The notes: a model not told the origin generated them from the letters alone. Shown: positions 33,342 through 46,060, counted from the first letter of the stretch. The stretch: 64,000 nt of DNA from Symsagittifera roscoffensis (GCF_963678635.1 NC_087064.1:66705548-66769547), one strand, 5' to 3'. Made by a program: numbers and translations.

Positions 33342-35347
33342 TGAGTTAGGTTCGAGGTGTAACTCATAGAGTAATTTCGGATAGGGTACACCGTCTGCTC
33401 GTCACGCTATCTTATTTTCGGCCGGATAGATTCGTGCAACTTCTTAGTCTAATACCGATCCTATTCTTACTTTTATATCTACTAGTCTCAGGGTGTTTAA
33501 CTAGTCTCTGCTAGGCTCAATAGATCTAGAGTATACTGGCTTATTGCGATTGCTAAAGGTCTCTTGGAGAGGTAACTAATTTCTAAGTTAAATTCAAATC
33601 TCTCTGGTGCTGAAATTAGAAGTAATTTCAGCTTTTACGAATAAGTGGGTTGTTAGTTAGATGGATCATCATTGGTTAATATTAAATATTTTATAGAGAT
33701 AAAATATCCAATTTATAACCAATAATAAATATAGTTTATATCTGGTTTCACCCATCCGGGTTTTACAGAGTTTTTTAATCTTGTATCTTCTATCTGTAAT
33801 GGAGGATGGAGGATGATCGTTGATATTTGGCGAGCATCATTTCTTGTTTTGTTCTTGGAGAAGAAAACTCCAGGAAGCTGGAGTCGTCGATATGAAGTTG
33901 TTAGTTATCGTTTGACAAAGACTATGACCGTCAACGAAATCAATCTGATTTCAAGATGGTTTGCTATGATCGTCTGTTCTTGATTGGTTGTGGAGAACTA
34001 TGTTTCGATCTGGTTTGGGAATGGCGTGAAACTCGAGTTTGAAGGGAATGACTGGTAGCTCAGATTTGTACGTATACTTGAACATCGATGTGTTCATTGG
34101 TCTGATGCAATGAAGTCCTTTTGTGCGAAGTCAAGTCGTACTCTAAATCCTTTTTGAGTCGTGTTTGTGGGCGGCATATCGGTTGTGTTTATCCATTCTG
34201 TAAACTGAGTATGATGGGGTCGTCTTGTCTTTGGATGCTCGTCTTTGTGGTTGTGTGTAATCTATGTACTGCATATTATGATTTACATTTTATAAACTTT
34301 TGTTAATTTAAATTTTTAATTATGATTTTGGTTAATTGATTTCGAAAAAGCGTTTTAGTTTTAGTTCAGTTGTTTTTAAGAGTTACCCACACTTGAGAAC
34401 CTCTTGTCAAAAATATGATGTGGTCAAAAAGCGTGGGTGTAGCACGGTGGGTTAGGCCGGCTATATAGCATGCTCAGGACGTCCTCTCTGGTGGGTTAGG
34501 CCAGGAGTGGGAGTATGAATTCGTGCTGGTTTTTTTAGGGGTCCGGTTTTGTAATAACTTTTTATGTAATATTATTTCTGGTTTTCCTTTTGTTTTGTTG
34601 GTTGTGTCCTTTTCTCAAAAATCAATTTGTTTCTGCTTTGGGTTTGTCTTGCAACTTTTTGGTGGTTTATTATTTCTTTTTTAGACTTGGTAATAGTATT
34701 CAAAAGAATAAAATATCCAGTTTTAAGCTTGTTTAATCCGGTTTGGGTATCGTAGGTTTTCTTTTCTTAGTCATGCTGTTAGTTTATGGTTTATGGTGTT
34801 GTGGTAAGCTGCGTTGGTTAGTTTGGTTATTTTATAATTCCATTCCAACCGGGTTAAAGGAAAAATGGAAACTTGTTATTGTTGGTTTGAGTCGTTGTTA
34901 GTGAAAACTTATGACTTGAATTGATTATTTTAAACAATTCTTCGTAGGCGAGATGTGCGATTGTGGATAGAATTCTTGTGCGTTTGAACAGAAGATATAT
35001 AAAAGGCTAGTACTGCATTTCATTTATATGAATTTACTGTTTTAAGACTAAATTTTACTGCTTATGGGGTTGAAAATTATAAATTTATTTTCATCGTACT
35101 TAAATTTACTAAATTTAGGGAAATAATTTAGAAACGATTTTACTACTATGAATTGACTTTTACTGCATCATTTAGTGCTGTTGGTTTAATAGATTTTGTT
35201 ATGAAAAATAGAGTTTGTATTTTTATTTTTGTTTCTTGTTTGTAGGTGATCGTGGTGTAAAGACTAAAGAAAACGTAACTTACTGAATAAAATGGTTAGT
35301 TTTATTTTGAATTAGTTAGTTGGAAAATTATTAAATTCATAGTTAGC
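33342..35347 (-). mobile_element. Element B 3' LTR and 3' UTR
   Basis: The LTR end is TGAGTTA (plus-strand reading) at 33,342, followed by the same block order as the other LTR copies. 'GGGTTAGGCCGG' and 'GTGGGTTAGGCC' at 34,449 and 34,490 correspond to the doubled block in element A. The LTR start is not located; no terminal TG with a convincing polypurine tract stood out between 34.4 and 35.3 kb. The noncoding run from the env stop (35,348) is AT-rich. Confidence 0.7.
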
Positions 35348-36555
35348 TTAGTCGTCGGGAAAGAAGCCATGAGGGAAAATATCGTGAATAGCATCTGATG
35401 TGGTTAGTAATTTTGCTAGTATGCGTATGATGTTTTTAGTTTGTAGCAGTGGCCAGAGCGATTGAAGTGCTTTGATTGTTTTTAGTTCTTCGGTGCCTAC
35501 TGCAAACTCGTGAGGTGTGTTTTGGATTAGATTGTAAATTTTGTGATTGTATTTAGTGTTTTGGATGAATTCTAAAATGGGTACTTCTATAGGTTGAATA
35601 TATTCATGCGGAATGGTCAGGGGTCGGGATTCTTTGTCGTTGAAGGTCTTCGTGAGGGGACAAAATATATAGGTTTGAGTGATTGGGTCATAATTCCGGA
35701 GGATGCCTTGAAAGTTAGTATTTTTAATGCAATACGTGAAGCTTAGAAAAAACGGTGAGGTGTATTTGGAATTTATGAATTGAAATCTGTGGTGAGGTTG
35801 TCGCGATGGTGTGTGTGTATGGAAATGATTTTGAATGAAACGATAAAAAGTGTGGGTGTGTGTTTGCTTAGTTCTCATCATGATGTCGTGTGAGCAGTGC
35901 AAATCACGTTCTTTTGGTGTGAGGAAGTGAAAGGTTAGTGAAAATGTTTGCAATTTTTCGTGAAACGATTGGTATGCTTGAATATCTGATAGTGCTTCTG
36001 AAATAATGTGATCATGCTTTTTATCGAGTATGTTAAGTGTGAATAAGTAGGATGTTTTAATGAAAAATTTTTCTGTTAATTGTGGATTTGCGAACTGATC
36101 GTCGTCAAGAAATTGATCTTGATTAGATCGCATGATGTTATGATCATAATATTCAATTGAGTAGTCGTTAGCGCGGGGTGCAGTGAATGTTTTTAGTAAT
36201 TTTTTATATCCTACGTATGTAAATTCTCTGGATGTTAGTGACGTGGTTAGACTAAATGATTCGTTCTTATTTCTTTCAATAGCTATTGTGGTGTTAAGGA
36301 GTGGTAGCGGAAGGGGGTTGGTGAAATTATAATAAGCTGTCCAATGAAGTGTTGGTATTAATACATGTTCGCCTACGAAATGTTGTGGTTCAGGGTTAGG
36401 GTCGGATTGATTTAAGGTGTATTGGGGAAAGAAAGGTAGAGTTATTTGAAGGTAATTTGGAGTATTGGTGTGGTCTGGATGGTTAACGTATTCTCGGACG
36501 GTTCCGGGTTTGGATGGGAACGGGTGATTTGGGAATTTCCGTTTAAAAGTTCTCT
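35348..36555 (-). pseudogene. Element B third gene, conserved C-terminal domain
   Basis: The frame is open for about 400 codons from just after a TAG at about 36,555 to the stop after FPHGFFPDD at 35,348. The last 261 codons start with MRSNQDQFLDDD. It is the longest intact stretch in element B. It has no membrane segment. It is rich in H, T, F and N, with a histidine cluster near residue 95-115 of the 261-codon part (TPSRQPHH). The C-terminal 75 residues are conserved in element A at 28.69-28.91 kb. Upstream, across the single TAG, the same frame continues into a Ser/Thr/Pro-rich linker (for example SSTSTETSTSNN), so it was probably the distal part of the env-like protein. Domain unknown. 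Confidence 0.55.
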
Positions 36556-39500
36556 AAGCACGATTATTACTAGTGGATGTTTCTGTTGATGTGGATGAAC
36601 GAGCTAATGATGGAGTATAATCTGAAATTGGTGTAGGTGTTGGTGGATTTGATGATGTTATTGTTGATGATAGTTGGTGAATAGTGAGAGTGTGGGAAGA
36701 TAGCAACTGTTGTTGAAGTGTTATAAAATTATCTAATTCTTCGGAAATTTGAATATTATCTGGGGAGTTGATGGTGGAGCCTTCGTTATTGAATGGGGAG
36801 TAGGTTGGGGTTACTTGGAAAGGAGTGTAGGGAGATGTACGTTGGCTTTGGGGTTGAATAGGTCGGAAGGGAGGTTTTGAGAAGGTTGAAAAGCTGGTCT
36901 GGGTATGAGTAGAAGGGGATGGTTCGGAATCTGCGAACTCATCGGGAGTTTCGATATCGGAGTTAATGAATTGTGATAATGTTGTATAAAATTGTGATAT
37001 TTGAGTTAGTGTCAGAATTCATGCCTGATGATGTATTAGTTTGTGGTGAATCAGTTGGCGGAAAAGCAAAAAGAGGGATAATATGAAGTGTATTTTGAAA
37101 GTTGGCAGGGTGGGAGTTTGATCGATGGAGTGATCCAAATTGTCTGCTCATCGTGGGCTGAAAAAATGATTATTTTGAGACTGAAAAGTGGTGGTATGGG
37201 GCTGTTCAATGATTTGTTCGTATGTATCGTAAATTGGAGGGTGTTGTGTCACTATATGTTGAATGGGGCTTTGTATGTGGCTGGGTCTTAAGTTTGGAGG
37301 GTTTGTGATTGCAAAATTCCGAAAATTTTGTGAGACTAATGTTAATGGATGATAATGATGTAGATTTGGCAATTGGGATGCTGTAGGTAATGCATTTGTA
37401 TTATTGTTTGAACCGTCGTATGTGTTGGGGTTTGTTGATAGTTTTGTATTATATTCCTAAATTTGTGCATCTAAGAGGATTTTGTTTATTGATGATGAAA
37501 ACATTCCAAAAAATCCTGCAAATATTATGCGTGCTACGCTGGCTTGTCGGTTTACTTGTGTATGTTTTGCGCATGTGTTATAGATTCCTTTTAGTAATGA
37601 GAAAAAAAATCCAATAAATTTAAACATGGCGTGTAAGATAGTCAATCTTTCTAAGATGTAGTATGACTTGTGCGTAAATATCTGAAAATCCTGTTGTTTC
37701 TGCAAGTATTCGTTACTTTTGATCTATTGGTTGTCGTTGTATTGTGTCCATTTTCGTAAGTAGTTCTGTATGTTGTAATCTGGTGTTGTATGTCTGATTT
37801 AGAATAGATACCTATCGATTGTAAATCGATATTTGGATTGCGGGCTATAGCTCTAATGCTTTCAGGTGAAAATTTGTTTTTAATGGTGGCATTAATGTTG
37901 GGTATGGTGTTAGTAGATAGTATTTATCTTCGTCGTAATTTAATTGTACAACGTTGTGGCTATTTTCTGATCCAAATGGTACTGCTGTATCCCAAAAATA
38001 TGTTCGTCTTGAGAGTGTATCAACAAAATATACTTTATTTTTATAGAATTTGGGGATTCTTTTGTAACATCTTTTATCTTCAAAAACGTATAAAGGTGAT
38101 ACTTTTTTGGTACAAGTGTAAAACCATTAGATGTTACCTTCATTATCAATAAAATTTGATCCATTTCCGGATAACAAATATCCTGCATATGGTATTTTGA
38201 GAACTGCTAGTGCTGGTGACTGTAGAATTTGTGTTCTTTCAAGTTCACATAATTGATGTAGTGTTTCTAATTCTGAGAGTGACATCTCTTAAAAAATTCT
38301 GCTTATTGTGTAGTCTAGTTTCATATCTAAATGTATATCATAATGAATTGCGCCAAAATATGTGCGGTTCATGAGTGATAGTTCTTGTAACCGTGTACTA
38401 TCTGCGTCTTGTGGTTTTAATTTTCCACCAATTCGTCCTAAGTTTTTCTGAAATTTTACTGAAACATAAGGATTTCCGTCGGTAAGTGAAAGAGATGTGG
38501 CTATGGGGTTTACAATTAGATGTCCTGTATTCATGTCGAAACCATGTTTGTATTCGACAAGGATTTCTGAATACTGTGTTTTGTAAATTGGCTTTTTATA
38601 TTTACATGCTAGTTCTGTTTCTGGGTATAATTGAAATCGTGTTAATTTATTTTCTATATTGTGGAGGTTCCTAAATTTATTGTTATTAATTCTAAATTGA
38701 TCGGGGTTTACTTCTTCAAATGGAATTGATTCAATAAAATATTTTTGATGAAATTTAATCATTCAAGCGTGTATCTTTGCTACTTGAAAAACTGTGCAGG
38801 TTTATTCAGGAAACTATACAATGGTTGCTTGCGTTCGTGTTGTAGGATCGCAAATTCTTTGGTCATTTTTGCAAGGGAGTCGAATGCCTTGGTAAAGAAT
38901 TGTGTCGTCTTTTAAATCTCGTGTGAGTTGTACTTTTTTAAGTTGTATTTTCCAGTCAAAAAACATTATTTCTTGATATCCTTTATTTTTTGTGTCTGCT
39001 TTGCAATTTGAGGGATCATTTATACCTATATGAGGTATCCAGTGTTTATCATGTAGATCGTATGTCAATATTCCGTGTGTTCCATGAAAGGGGAAATTTA
39101 TGTCTAGTCTTATGTGACCTTGGTGTTTTTCAAGTTCTGCTTGAAGTGCTAAGTCTGGGAAAACTTGAAAATTTACAAGTTTTCTATTTGTGCCTACGTT
39201 TTGTGTTAATTTTAACCGTCTAAGTTCGTTTTTACAGTCTTGAGGGCTAAGATGTAGCAATTTTTCTATATTACTCTGATAGAAAGTTTCGTGGTCTAAT
39301 CGGTTTTTATTTCCGTTTGGGACTAGCGAGCAATGTACTTTCTTAAAATGTTGCTGTAAATTTGTATCCTGTTAATGTTGTTGATCGGGCTTTTGAGTAT
39401 AGTGTGGCTACTATATTTGTTGTTTCTATAGCTTGCGGTTCGAATTCACATTGTGTGATTTGATTTAAAGCATATTTGTGTAACGTTTTTTGTTCGTTTT

Positions 39501-39760
39501 CTTCACAATCATAGTGCGTTACTAATAAATCCTGAGGATGATTGTTCTTGGTATCTAGCGTCAAGGTTGGTGGGGAAATTAAGAGGGAAGAGTGTTGGTG
39601 ATATTTGACTTAAAGATGGTGTTGATGGGAGTGAAAGTGTTTCTGGCAGGGATGATAGCGTTGTATCAGAAGAAATATCTATTGGTTCATTTACTATATT
39701 TGGTTTGCCTTGAGTATATGAGTGTGTTGTCCAATACGGTAGTCGTTCGGTGGTGTCTGG
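36556..39760 (-). pseudogene. Element B env-like gene, middle part with membrane segment and Pro/Ser-rich tail
   Basis: Minus-strand segments: 39,564-39,343 (contains HYDCEENEQKTLHKYALNQI); 39,260-38,814 (148 codons, with paired cysteines in LPCKNDQRICDP); 38,762-38,289 (157 codons, LVEYKHGFDMNTGHLIV); and 37,705-37,457 with two hydrophobic stretches (FKFIGFFFSLLKG and IIFAGFFGMFSSS) that could be a fusion or membrane anchor. After that come about 300 codons rich in P, S, T, H and Q. Frames change several times. Ectodomain-like cysteines, a membrane segment and a tail in the third-gene position make env the best reading. The donor viral class cannot be told. Confidence 0.5.
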
Positions 39761-40359
39761 GGGGTTAAAAGGGTTTTCTCGGATTTGTTGTGATGTTGGA
39801 GTTGAACCTAGATAGTCTGAGGGAATATTTGAGGTACTATGTTGTGAAAGAAGTGTGGGAGTTTCTGGTAATGTACTGCTTGAAAGTTCTGAGGTAGTTG
39901 GTCTTGGTGATTGAGGTATATTAAAATGAACTCTGGGGGTTCGAAAAATTCAATTTCGTCGCGGATGTATAATTTGTCTATGTTTTTCAGGTGTATTTTG
40001 ATTTTGGCAATGTTTCTGACTCGATTGAGATAATGTTCCAAGGTGGGATATAAATTATATGTTGGTTCGCTTAAAGATGCTTGGCGATTGACTGGTTCTA
40101 ATGGTTCGGATAATTGTGCGTATCGTTCTTCAAAAGTGTATGGGTTGTCTTGAAAAGAAATGCGTGTTGATGGTTGGGGTTTGTTGGTAGTTGTTGATGT
40201 TATTGGACTGTCTCGGGATGTAGTTGGTGGTGGTTGGTTAGCAATTTCAAAAAAGTATCTGAGTTTTTAATTCTTATTATAATATTCTTCAATTAAAAGT
40301 ATCAAAAGAATAGTTGCTAGGGCAAAGGTGACTAATGCCTTTTTGATACATTTGCACAT
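39761..40359 (-). pseudogene. Element B env-like gene, N-terminus with signal-anchor (left copy)
   Basis: The minus-strand ATG at 40,359 starts MCKCIKKALVTFALATILLI, a short basic start followed by a hydrophobic run, as in a signal peptide or signal anchor. A stop follows after EEYYNKN, but the same frame continues (PPPTTSRDS..., then NPYTFEERYAQLSEP) into the 77-codon segment at 40,041-39,808 (LEHYLNRVRNIAKIKIHLKN). Upstream of the ATG, TTTTTTAG near 40,425 resembles a splice acceptor, which would suit expression of env from a spliced RNA. Downstream, the frame breaks before the part at 39.56 kb. Confidence 0.5.
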
Positions 40360-41306
40360 TGTCTTGACGAGGGAACTTAAAAAGTGAGGAAAATTATGAA
40401 TAAAAGAAAAATATCTGTTCGACTAAAAAAATAGTTCGTATCATTTAAATAGATTTTATGTATTCGTACCTGTAGATGTGGTCAAAGATTTGGGAGAGTT
40501 GGAGGTATATTTCAAGTGGGAACAGAAAATTTAAAAAAGATTGCAAAAATTTCAAAAAGGACTATGAGGGGTTCGAAAGTTTCAATGAAAAAGAATAGCA
40601 AAATTTTGAATGTTGTAGAAAATTTTGTGAAAAGATTGAAAGTTTTTGTCTTAGGTTATTGACTGTTATAGAAAGAAGCATTTAAGAAATGATTTGTTTC
40701 GTCGAATATTTTTTAACTTTTGGGGCAAAATTTATGTGTGGTCGGATTATTTATTGATTTTTTGACAAGTGGGTTGAGTTTTGTCAAAAATTTTTGAGGG
40801 CTATTTTTTCGGTGTTTGTAAGGTCTTTATAGTATTGTTTTCATTTGTTGGATAAATGGGGGTATCTTTGGAGTATTTGTAGTTTAGGCCAAAAGATCAT
40901 GAGTCTTTTTTACTTTAGGCTAATTTGCCATTTTTGGTTAGAGGGTTTTTTGAGGTCTGGATTGGGAAAATATTGATTTTTGCATAATATGATAGGGGAA
41001 GGTTGTAATGTCGAGATGGTAATTATTTCAGAAGTCAAGTTTTAGCAAGTTGCCTATTATTTGACCTGGAGGTCTTAAAGTAATAGTTATATATATGCCT
41101 GGAGATTGATATCGGTCGGTTAATGAGTTTGTGTTAGAGATAGTGTGGTGACAAATTTGAATGGTTTCTATTGGCTGAATTTGAACTAGAATTTTTCAAG
41201 TTTATTTTCAGCATCTTAATACGGAAATGTGAAAATTGAAGGTGACTTAAAAGAATCTTGACTTTAATCAAAATTAAAGTTTGTTTTTGAAATTCAACTT
41301 TCTTCA

Positions 41307-42467
41307 CTATTTTAGATTGTGGGATGAATGTCTTATAGTTTTTTCGTGGTTGACTTCTAAGTCGTGATGATTCTCTATGTTCGGATTTTTGTTGTTGATC
41401 CTGTGGTAAGATTTTTTCTGTCTTTTTTCTATTTTTTCTTTCTTTATAAGATGTTTTGGGTTGTGGTATGTTTTATAGTTGAGGGTTTGCATTTTGCTGT
41501 CGGATTATTTATTGATTGTTTTGGGTATTAACGTTTTGATTTTGTTCCGTTTGTGGGTTATTTTGAACGATGTGTAAACCTGTGAAAGAATATAATTGAG
41601 TTTGAATCAGTAAGTTTGTATGTTACTTCAGTTGGCTTATCAATTATTTGGTAATGTCCTTTTCGAAGTGGTTGTAATTTTTTGCAGATTCATTTTTGTG
41701 GATTAAAATTAGGTATTAAAACAAATGTTCCCATTTTCTAAGTCTGTGGCTGGCATGAAGCGTGAATTATTTTGGTTATTTATATTTTGCCTTTGTAACA
41801 ATTTCTTTGTTACTTTTTGGTAGATTTTATTGTGTTTTTTATCTCTATTTAAAATTCATTCGGTATGTGTACCGAAAGCTAATTTTAAAATTTGTGGATG
41901 ATGAAAGTGGTCTTCATCATGTGCATGTAAGGGTAGATTATAACAAATTGATTCTTTATTTGGTTGGCAATTTCCTTGCGGATTTTTATGGGCATTTGCT
42001 ATAAACATAATTGATTTTCGTGGCTTTTGATTGAAAACCATTTCATATGGTGACATTCCTAGAGTTGTTGTTATTTGTGAATTATAGGATAATGGGAATT
42101 ATTTAATATCTGTTGACCATTCAGTGTATCGTGTATCATTTCCATTAATGATACATCGAAGATATTCTTGTAGTGAACGGTTCATACATTCGAATAATCC
42201 ATTTGTCCAAGGTGCATGAGATGTACGTGGTTTATGTTTAATATTATACAGGTGGCATAATGTGATGATTTCGTTATTGATGAATTCTGTTCCATTATCT
42301 GTGACTAGTATTTCGGGTAGTCCGAATTTAGCTATCCAATGTTCGTAAAGTGTTGTATATGCATAGTAAGCATTACAATGTGGTACTGGGTTGAGTGCTA
42401 CGTATTGCGTAAATGCATCAACAATTACCATAATAAAAGAATTTCCTTCGGAGGATGGTAAAATTGG
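41307..42467 (-). pseudogene. Integrase, truncated duplicate (left copy)
   Basis: The core with ILVTDNGTEF and NGLFECMNRSLQEY (42,431-42,099), the C-terminal SPYEMVFNQKPRKS (42,056-41,856) and the basic tail (41,492-41,307) repeat the right copy almost exactly. The zinc-binding N-terminus and first catalytic Asp are missing because the duplication breakpoint falls within the core, so it cannot be functional. Confidence 0.8.
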
Positions 42468-42473
42468 GAGGAT

Positions 42474-43089
42474 GGTTAAAAGGGTTTTCTCGGATTTGTT
42501 GTGATGTTGGAGTTGAACCTAGATAGTCTGAGGGAATATTTGAGGTACTATGTTGTGAAAGAAGTGTGGCAGTTTCTGGTAATGTACTGCTTGAAAGTTC
42601 TGAGGTAGTTGGTCTTGGTGATTGAGGTATATTAAAATGAACTCTGGGGGTTCGAAAATTTCAATTTCGTCGCGGATGTATAATTTGTCTATGTTTTTCA
42701 GGTGTATTTTGATTTTGGCAATGTTTCTGACTCGATTGAGATAATGTTCCAAGGTGGGATATAAATTATATGTTGGTTCGCTTAAAGATGCTTGGCGATT
42801 GACTGGTTCTAATGGTTCGGATAATTGTGCGTATCGTTCTTCAAAAGTGTATGGGTTGTCTTGAAAAGAAATGCGTGTTGATGGTTGGGGTTTGTTGGTA
42901 GTTGTTGATGTTATTGGACTGTCTCGAGATGTAGTTGGTGGTGGTTGGTTAGCAATTTCAAAAAAGTATCTGAGTTTTTAATTCTTATTGGGAAAATTTA
43001 TGTTTATTATAATATTCTTCAATTAAAAGTATCAAAAGAATAGTTGCTAGGGCAAAGGTGACTAATGACTTTTTGATACATTTGCACAT
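42474..43089 (-). pseudogene. Env-like gene N-terminus, duplicate (right copy)
   Basis: This repeats 40,359-39,761: ATG at 43,089, the same hydrophobic start, and the 77-codon segment at 42,752-42,519 (one E/I difference, 'DEIEIFEP'). It reads EEYYNKHKFSQ-stop where the left copy reads EEYYNKN-stop, because of the 19-base difference. It ends abruptly at the duplication junction, so it is only an N-terminal stub. Confidence 0.75.
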
Positions 43090-45199
43090 TGTCTTGACGA
43101 GGGAACTTAAAATGTGAGGAAAATTATGAATAAAAGAAAAATATCTGTTCGACTAAAAAAATAGTTCGTATCATTTAAATAGATTTTATGTATTCGTACC
43201 TGTAGATGTGGTCAAAGATTTGGGAGAGTTGGAGGTATATTTCAAGTGGGAACAGAAAATTTAAAAAAGATTGCAAAAATTTCAAAAAGGACTATGAGGG
43301 GTTCGAAAGTTTCAATGAAAAAGAATAGCAAAATTTTGAATGTTGTAGAAAATTTTGTGAAAAGATTGAAAGTTTTTGTCTTAGGTTATTGACTGTTATA
43401 GAAAGAAGCATTTAAGAAATGATTTGTTTCGTCGAATATTTTTTAACTTTTGGGGCAAAATTTATGTGTGGTCGGATTATTTATTGATTTTTTGACAAGT
43501 GGGTTGAGTTTTGTCAAAAATTTTTGAGGGCTATTTTTTCGGTGTTTGTAAGGTCTTCATAGTATTGTTTTCATTTGTTGGATAAATGGGGGTATCTTTG
43601 GAGTATTTGTAGTTTAGGCCAAAAGATCATGAGTCTTTTTTACTTTAGGCTAATTTGCCATTTTTGGTTAGAGGGTTTTTTGAGGTCTGGATTGGGAAAA
43701 TATTGATTTTTGCATAATATGATAGGGGAAGGTTGTAATGTCGAGGTGGTAATTATTTTAGAAGTCAAGTTTTAGCAAGTTGCCTATTATTTGACCTGGA
43801 GGTCTTAAAGTAATAGTTATATATATGCCTGGAGATTGATATCGGTCGGTTAATGAGTTTGTGTTAGAGATAGTGTGGTGACAAATTTGAATGGTTTCTA
43901 TTGGCTGAATTTGAACTAGAATTTTTCGAGTTTATTTTCAGCATCTTAATACGGAAATGTGAAAATTGAAGGTGACTTAAAAGAATCTTGACTTTAATCA
44001 AAATTAAAGTTTGTTTTTGAAATTCAACTTTCTTCACTATTTTAGATTGTGGGATGAATGTCTTATAGTTTTTTCGTGGTTGACTTCTAAGTCGTGATGA
44101 TTCTCTATGTTCGGATTTTTGTTGTTGATCCTGTGGTAAGATTTTTTCTGTCTTTTTTCTATTTTTTCTTTCTTTATAAGATGTTTTGGGTTGTGGTATG
44201 TTTTATAGTTGAGGGTTTGCATTTTGCTGTCGGATTATTTATTGATTGTTTTGGGTATTAACGTTTTGATTTTGTTCCGTTTGTGGGTTATTTTGAACGA
44301 TGTGTAATCCTGTGAAAGAATATAATTGAGTTTGAATCAGTAAGTTTGTATGTTACTTCAGTTGGCTTATCAATTATTTGGTAATGTCCTTTTCGAAGTG
44401 GTTGTAATTTTTTGCAGTTTCATTTTTGTGGATTAAAATTAGGTATTAAAACAAATGTTCCCATTTTCTAAGTCTGTGGCTGGCATGAAGCGTGAATTAT
44501 TTTGGTTATTTATATTTTGCCTTTGTAACAATTTCTTTGTTACTTTTTGGTAGATTTTATTGTGTTTTTTTATCTCTATTTAAAATTCATTCGGTATGTG
44601 TACCGAAAGCTAATTTTAAAATTTGTGGATGATGAAAGTGGTCTTCATCATGTGCATGTAAGGGTAGATTATAACAAATTGATTCTTTATTTGGTTGGCA
44701 ATTTCCTTGCGGATTTTTATGGGCATTTGCTGTAAGCATAATTGATTTTCGTGGCTTTTGATTGAAAACCATTTCATATGGTGACATTCCTAGAGTTGTT
44801 GTTATTTGTGAATTATAGGATAATGGGAATTATTTAACATCTGTTGACCATTCAGTGTATCGTGTATCATTTCCATTAATGATACATCGAAGATATTCTT
44901 GTAGTGAACGGTTCATACATTCGAATAATCCATTTGTCCAAGGTGCATGAGATGTACGTGGTTTATGTTTAATATTATACAGGTGGCATAATGTGATGAT
45001 TTCGTTATTGATGAATTCTGTTCCATTATCTGTGACTAGTATTTCGGGTAGTCCGAATTTAGCTATCCAATGTTCGTAAAGTGTTGTATATGCATAGTAA
45101 GCATTACAATGTGGTACTGGGTTGAGTGCTACGTATTGCGTAAATGCATCAACAATTACCATAATAAAAGAATTTCCTTCGGAGGATGGTAAAATTGGT
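42474..45199. repeat. Tandem duplication inside element B, right copy
   Basis: The right copy joins the left through a few filler bases ('GAGGAT', about 42,468-42,473). It retains 19 bases ('GGGAAAATTTATGTTTATT', near 42,988) absent from the left copy. High identity points to a recent event in an otherwise decayed element, or to an assembly effect. Confidence 0.9.
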
Positions 45200-45574
45200 C
45201 CTTTTGTGTCAAATGAAATTCTATGATTGAAAAATAGACTTTGTCCTTTGAAATCGTGTTTAGGTGCTATTTGTTTTTGATTTGGATAAGGTTTATTTAA
45301 TTTGACATATAATGCACTCGTTGCATAATACTTTAATCCAAATTGGTGCATTTGGGAAGTAAAAATTTTGTGTAAAATTTGAATATGTCTTTACTGATCC
45401 TGAGTTTCCTTTTGTATGTTGTGTGTGTGATATGTGAAATGCTATCAGCATCATACTGAGGGGGAGGCAGGGTACTTTAAAATCAGGTGTCTGATATTCT
45501 AAAAAGTCTCTAATTTCATTAATAGTTGTATTATTATATTTTCTAAAGTATCGGAGTAGTGTTTTATTTCCCAA
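44037..45574 (-). pseudogene. Integrase of element B
   Basis: In minus-strand order: an HHCC zinc-binding module (HISHTQHTKGNSG, then CNECIICQ; 45,574-45,293); the DDE core in a different frame (FDTKG for the first Asp, VTDNGTEF for the second, GLFECMNRSL for the Glu; 45,351-44,830); then a GPY-type C-terminus (SPYEMVFNQKP, 44,787-44,587); and a basic tail (44,222-44,037). All three catalytic acids are visible, but a frameshift near 45,300 and a stop after the core break the protein. Integrases insert the cDNA into chromosomes. Order after RNase H supports Ty3/gypsy. Confidence 0.85.
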
Positions 45575-46060
45575 TATTATTGCATCAGCTTTTGTTGGCT
45601 TGGTTTTATATTTCTGCCATGATTTGAGTTGTCTAATTACGGGATCAATTTTTTTGTTTTTTCGTAATAATTGTAGTGTAATTTTTTTTTGTTGGTGGTA
45701 GAAAAATATTTTCGACTTCTAATTTTGATAAGGGTATTGTGTCGAGTGGGTCATGAAGATCAAAACCTTGATTTATTGTGTGTTTTAAATCATTTATTGG
45801 TGGTTCTGATATTTTTACTTTGTCAGTTAATTTTTCTTTTTCTATCAATGGGAAGGTGTCTTTTTTGTGTGGTTGTTGTTTGATTGTCTTTTGTTGGGTA
45901 TCATTTTTTATCCAATGTGAATAAGGAATTGGTTTAAATGTCGATGTTCCTAATAAATCTATTTCATAGTGATTATTTTGAAAATCTAAATAGAGTGGGA
46001 AATGTTGTAAGTTATTTATTTGTGACTGATCTATATCACTTTTTACTGCCCATTTGCATT
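45575..46060 (-). pseudogene. Connection between RNase H and integrase
   Basis: Broken minus-strand reading (for example KLTDKVKISEPPINDLKHTI at 45,848-45,700) with stops and shifts. Probably the linker or connection region of pol. No motif of its own. Confidence 0.45.

Larger units (their letters stand above)
39761..42467. repeat. Tandem duplication inside element B, left copy
   Basis: Nearly identical to 42,474-45,199. It begins 'GGTTAAAAGGGTTTTCTCGG' and ends 'GATGGTAAAATTGG'. The main difference is a 19-base gap near 40,275 relative to the other copy; otherwise only scattered single-base changes are visible. Confidence 0.92.
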
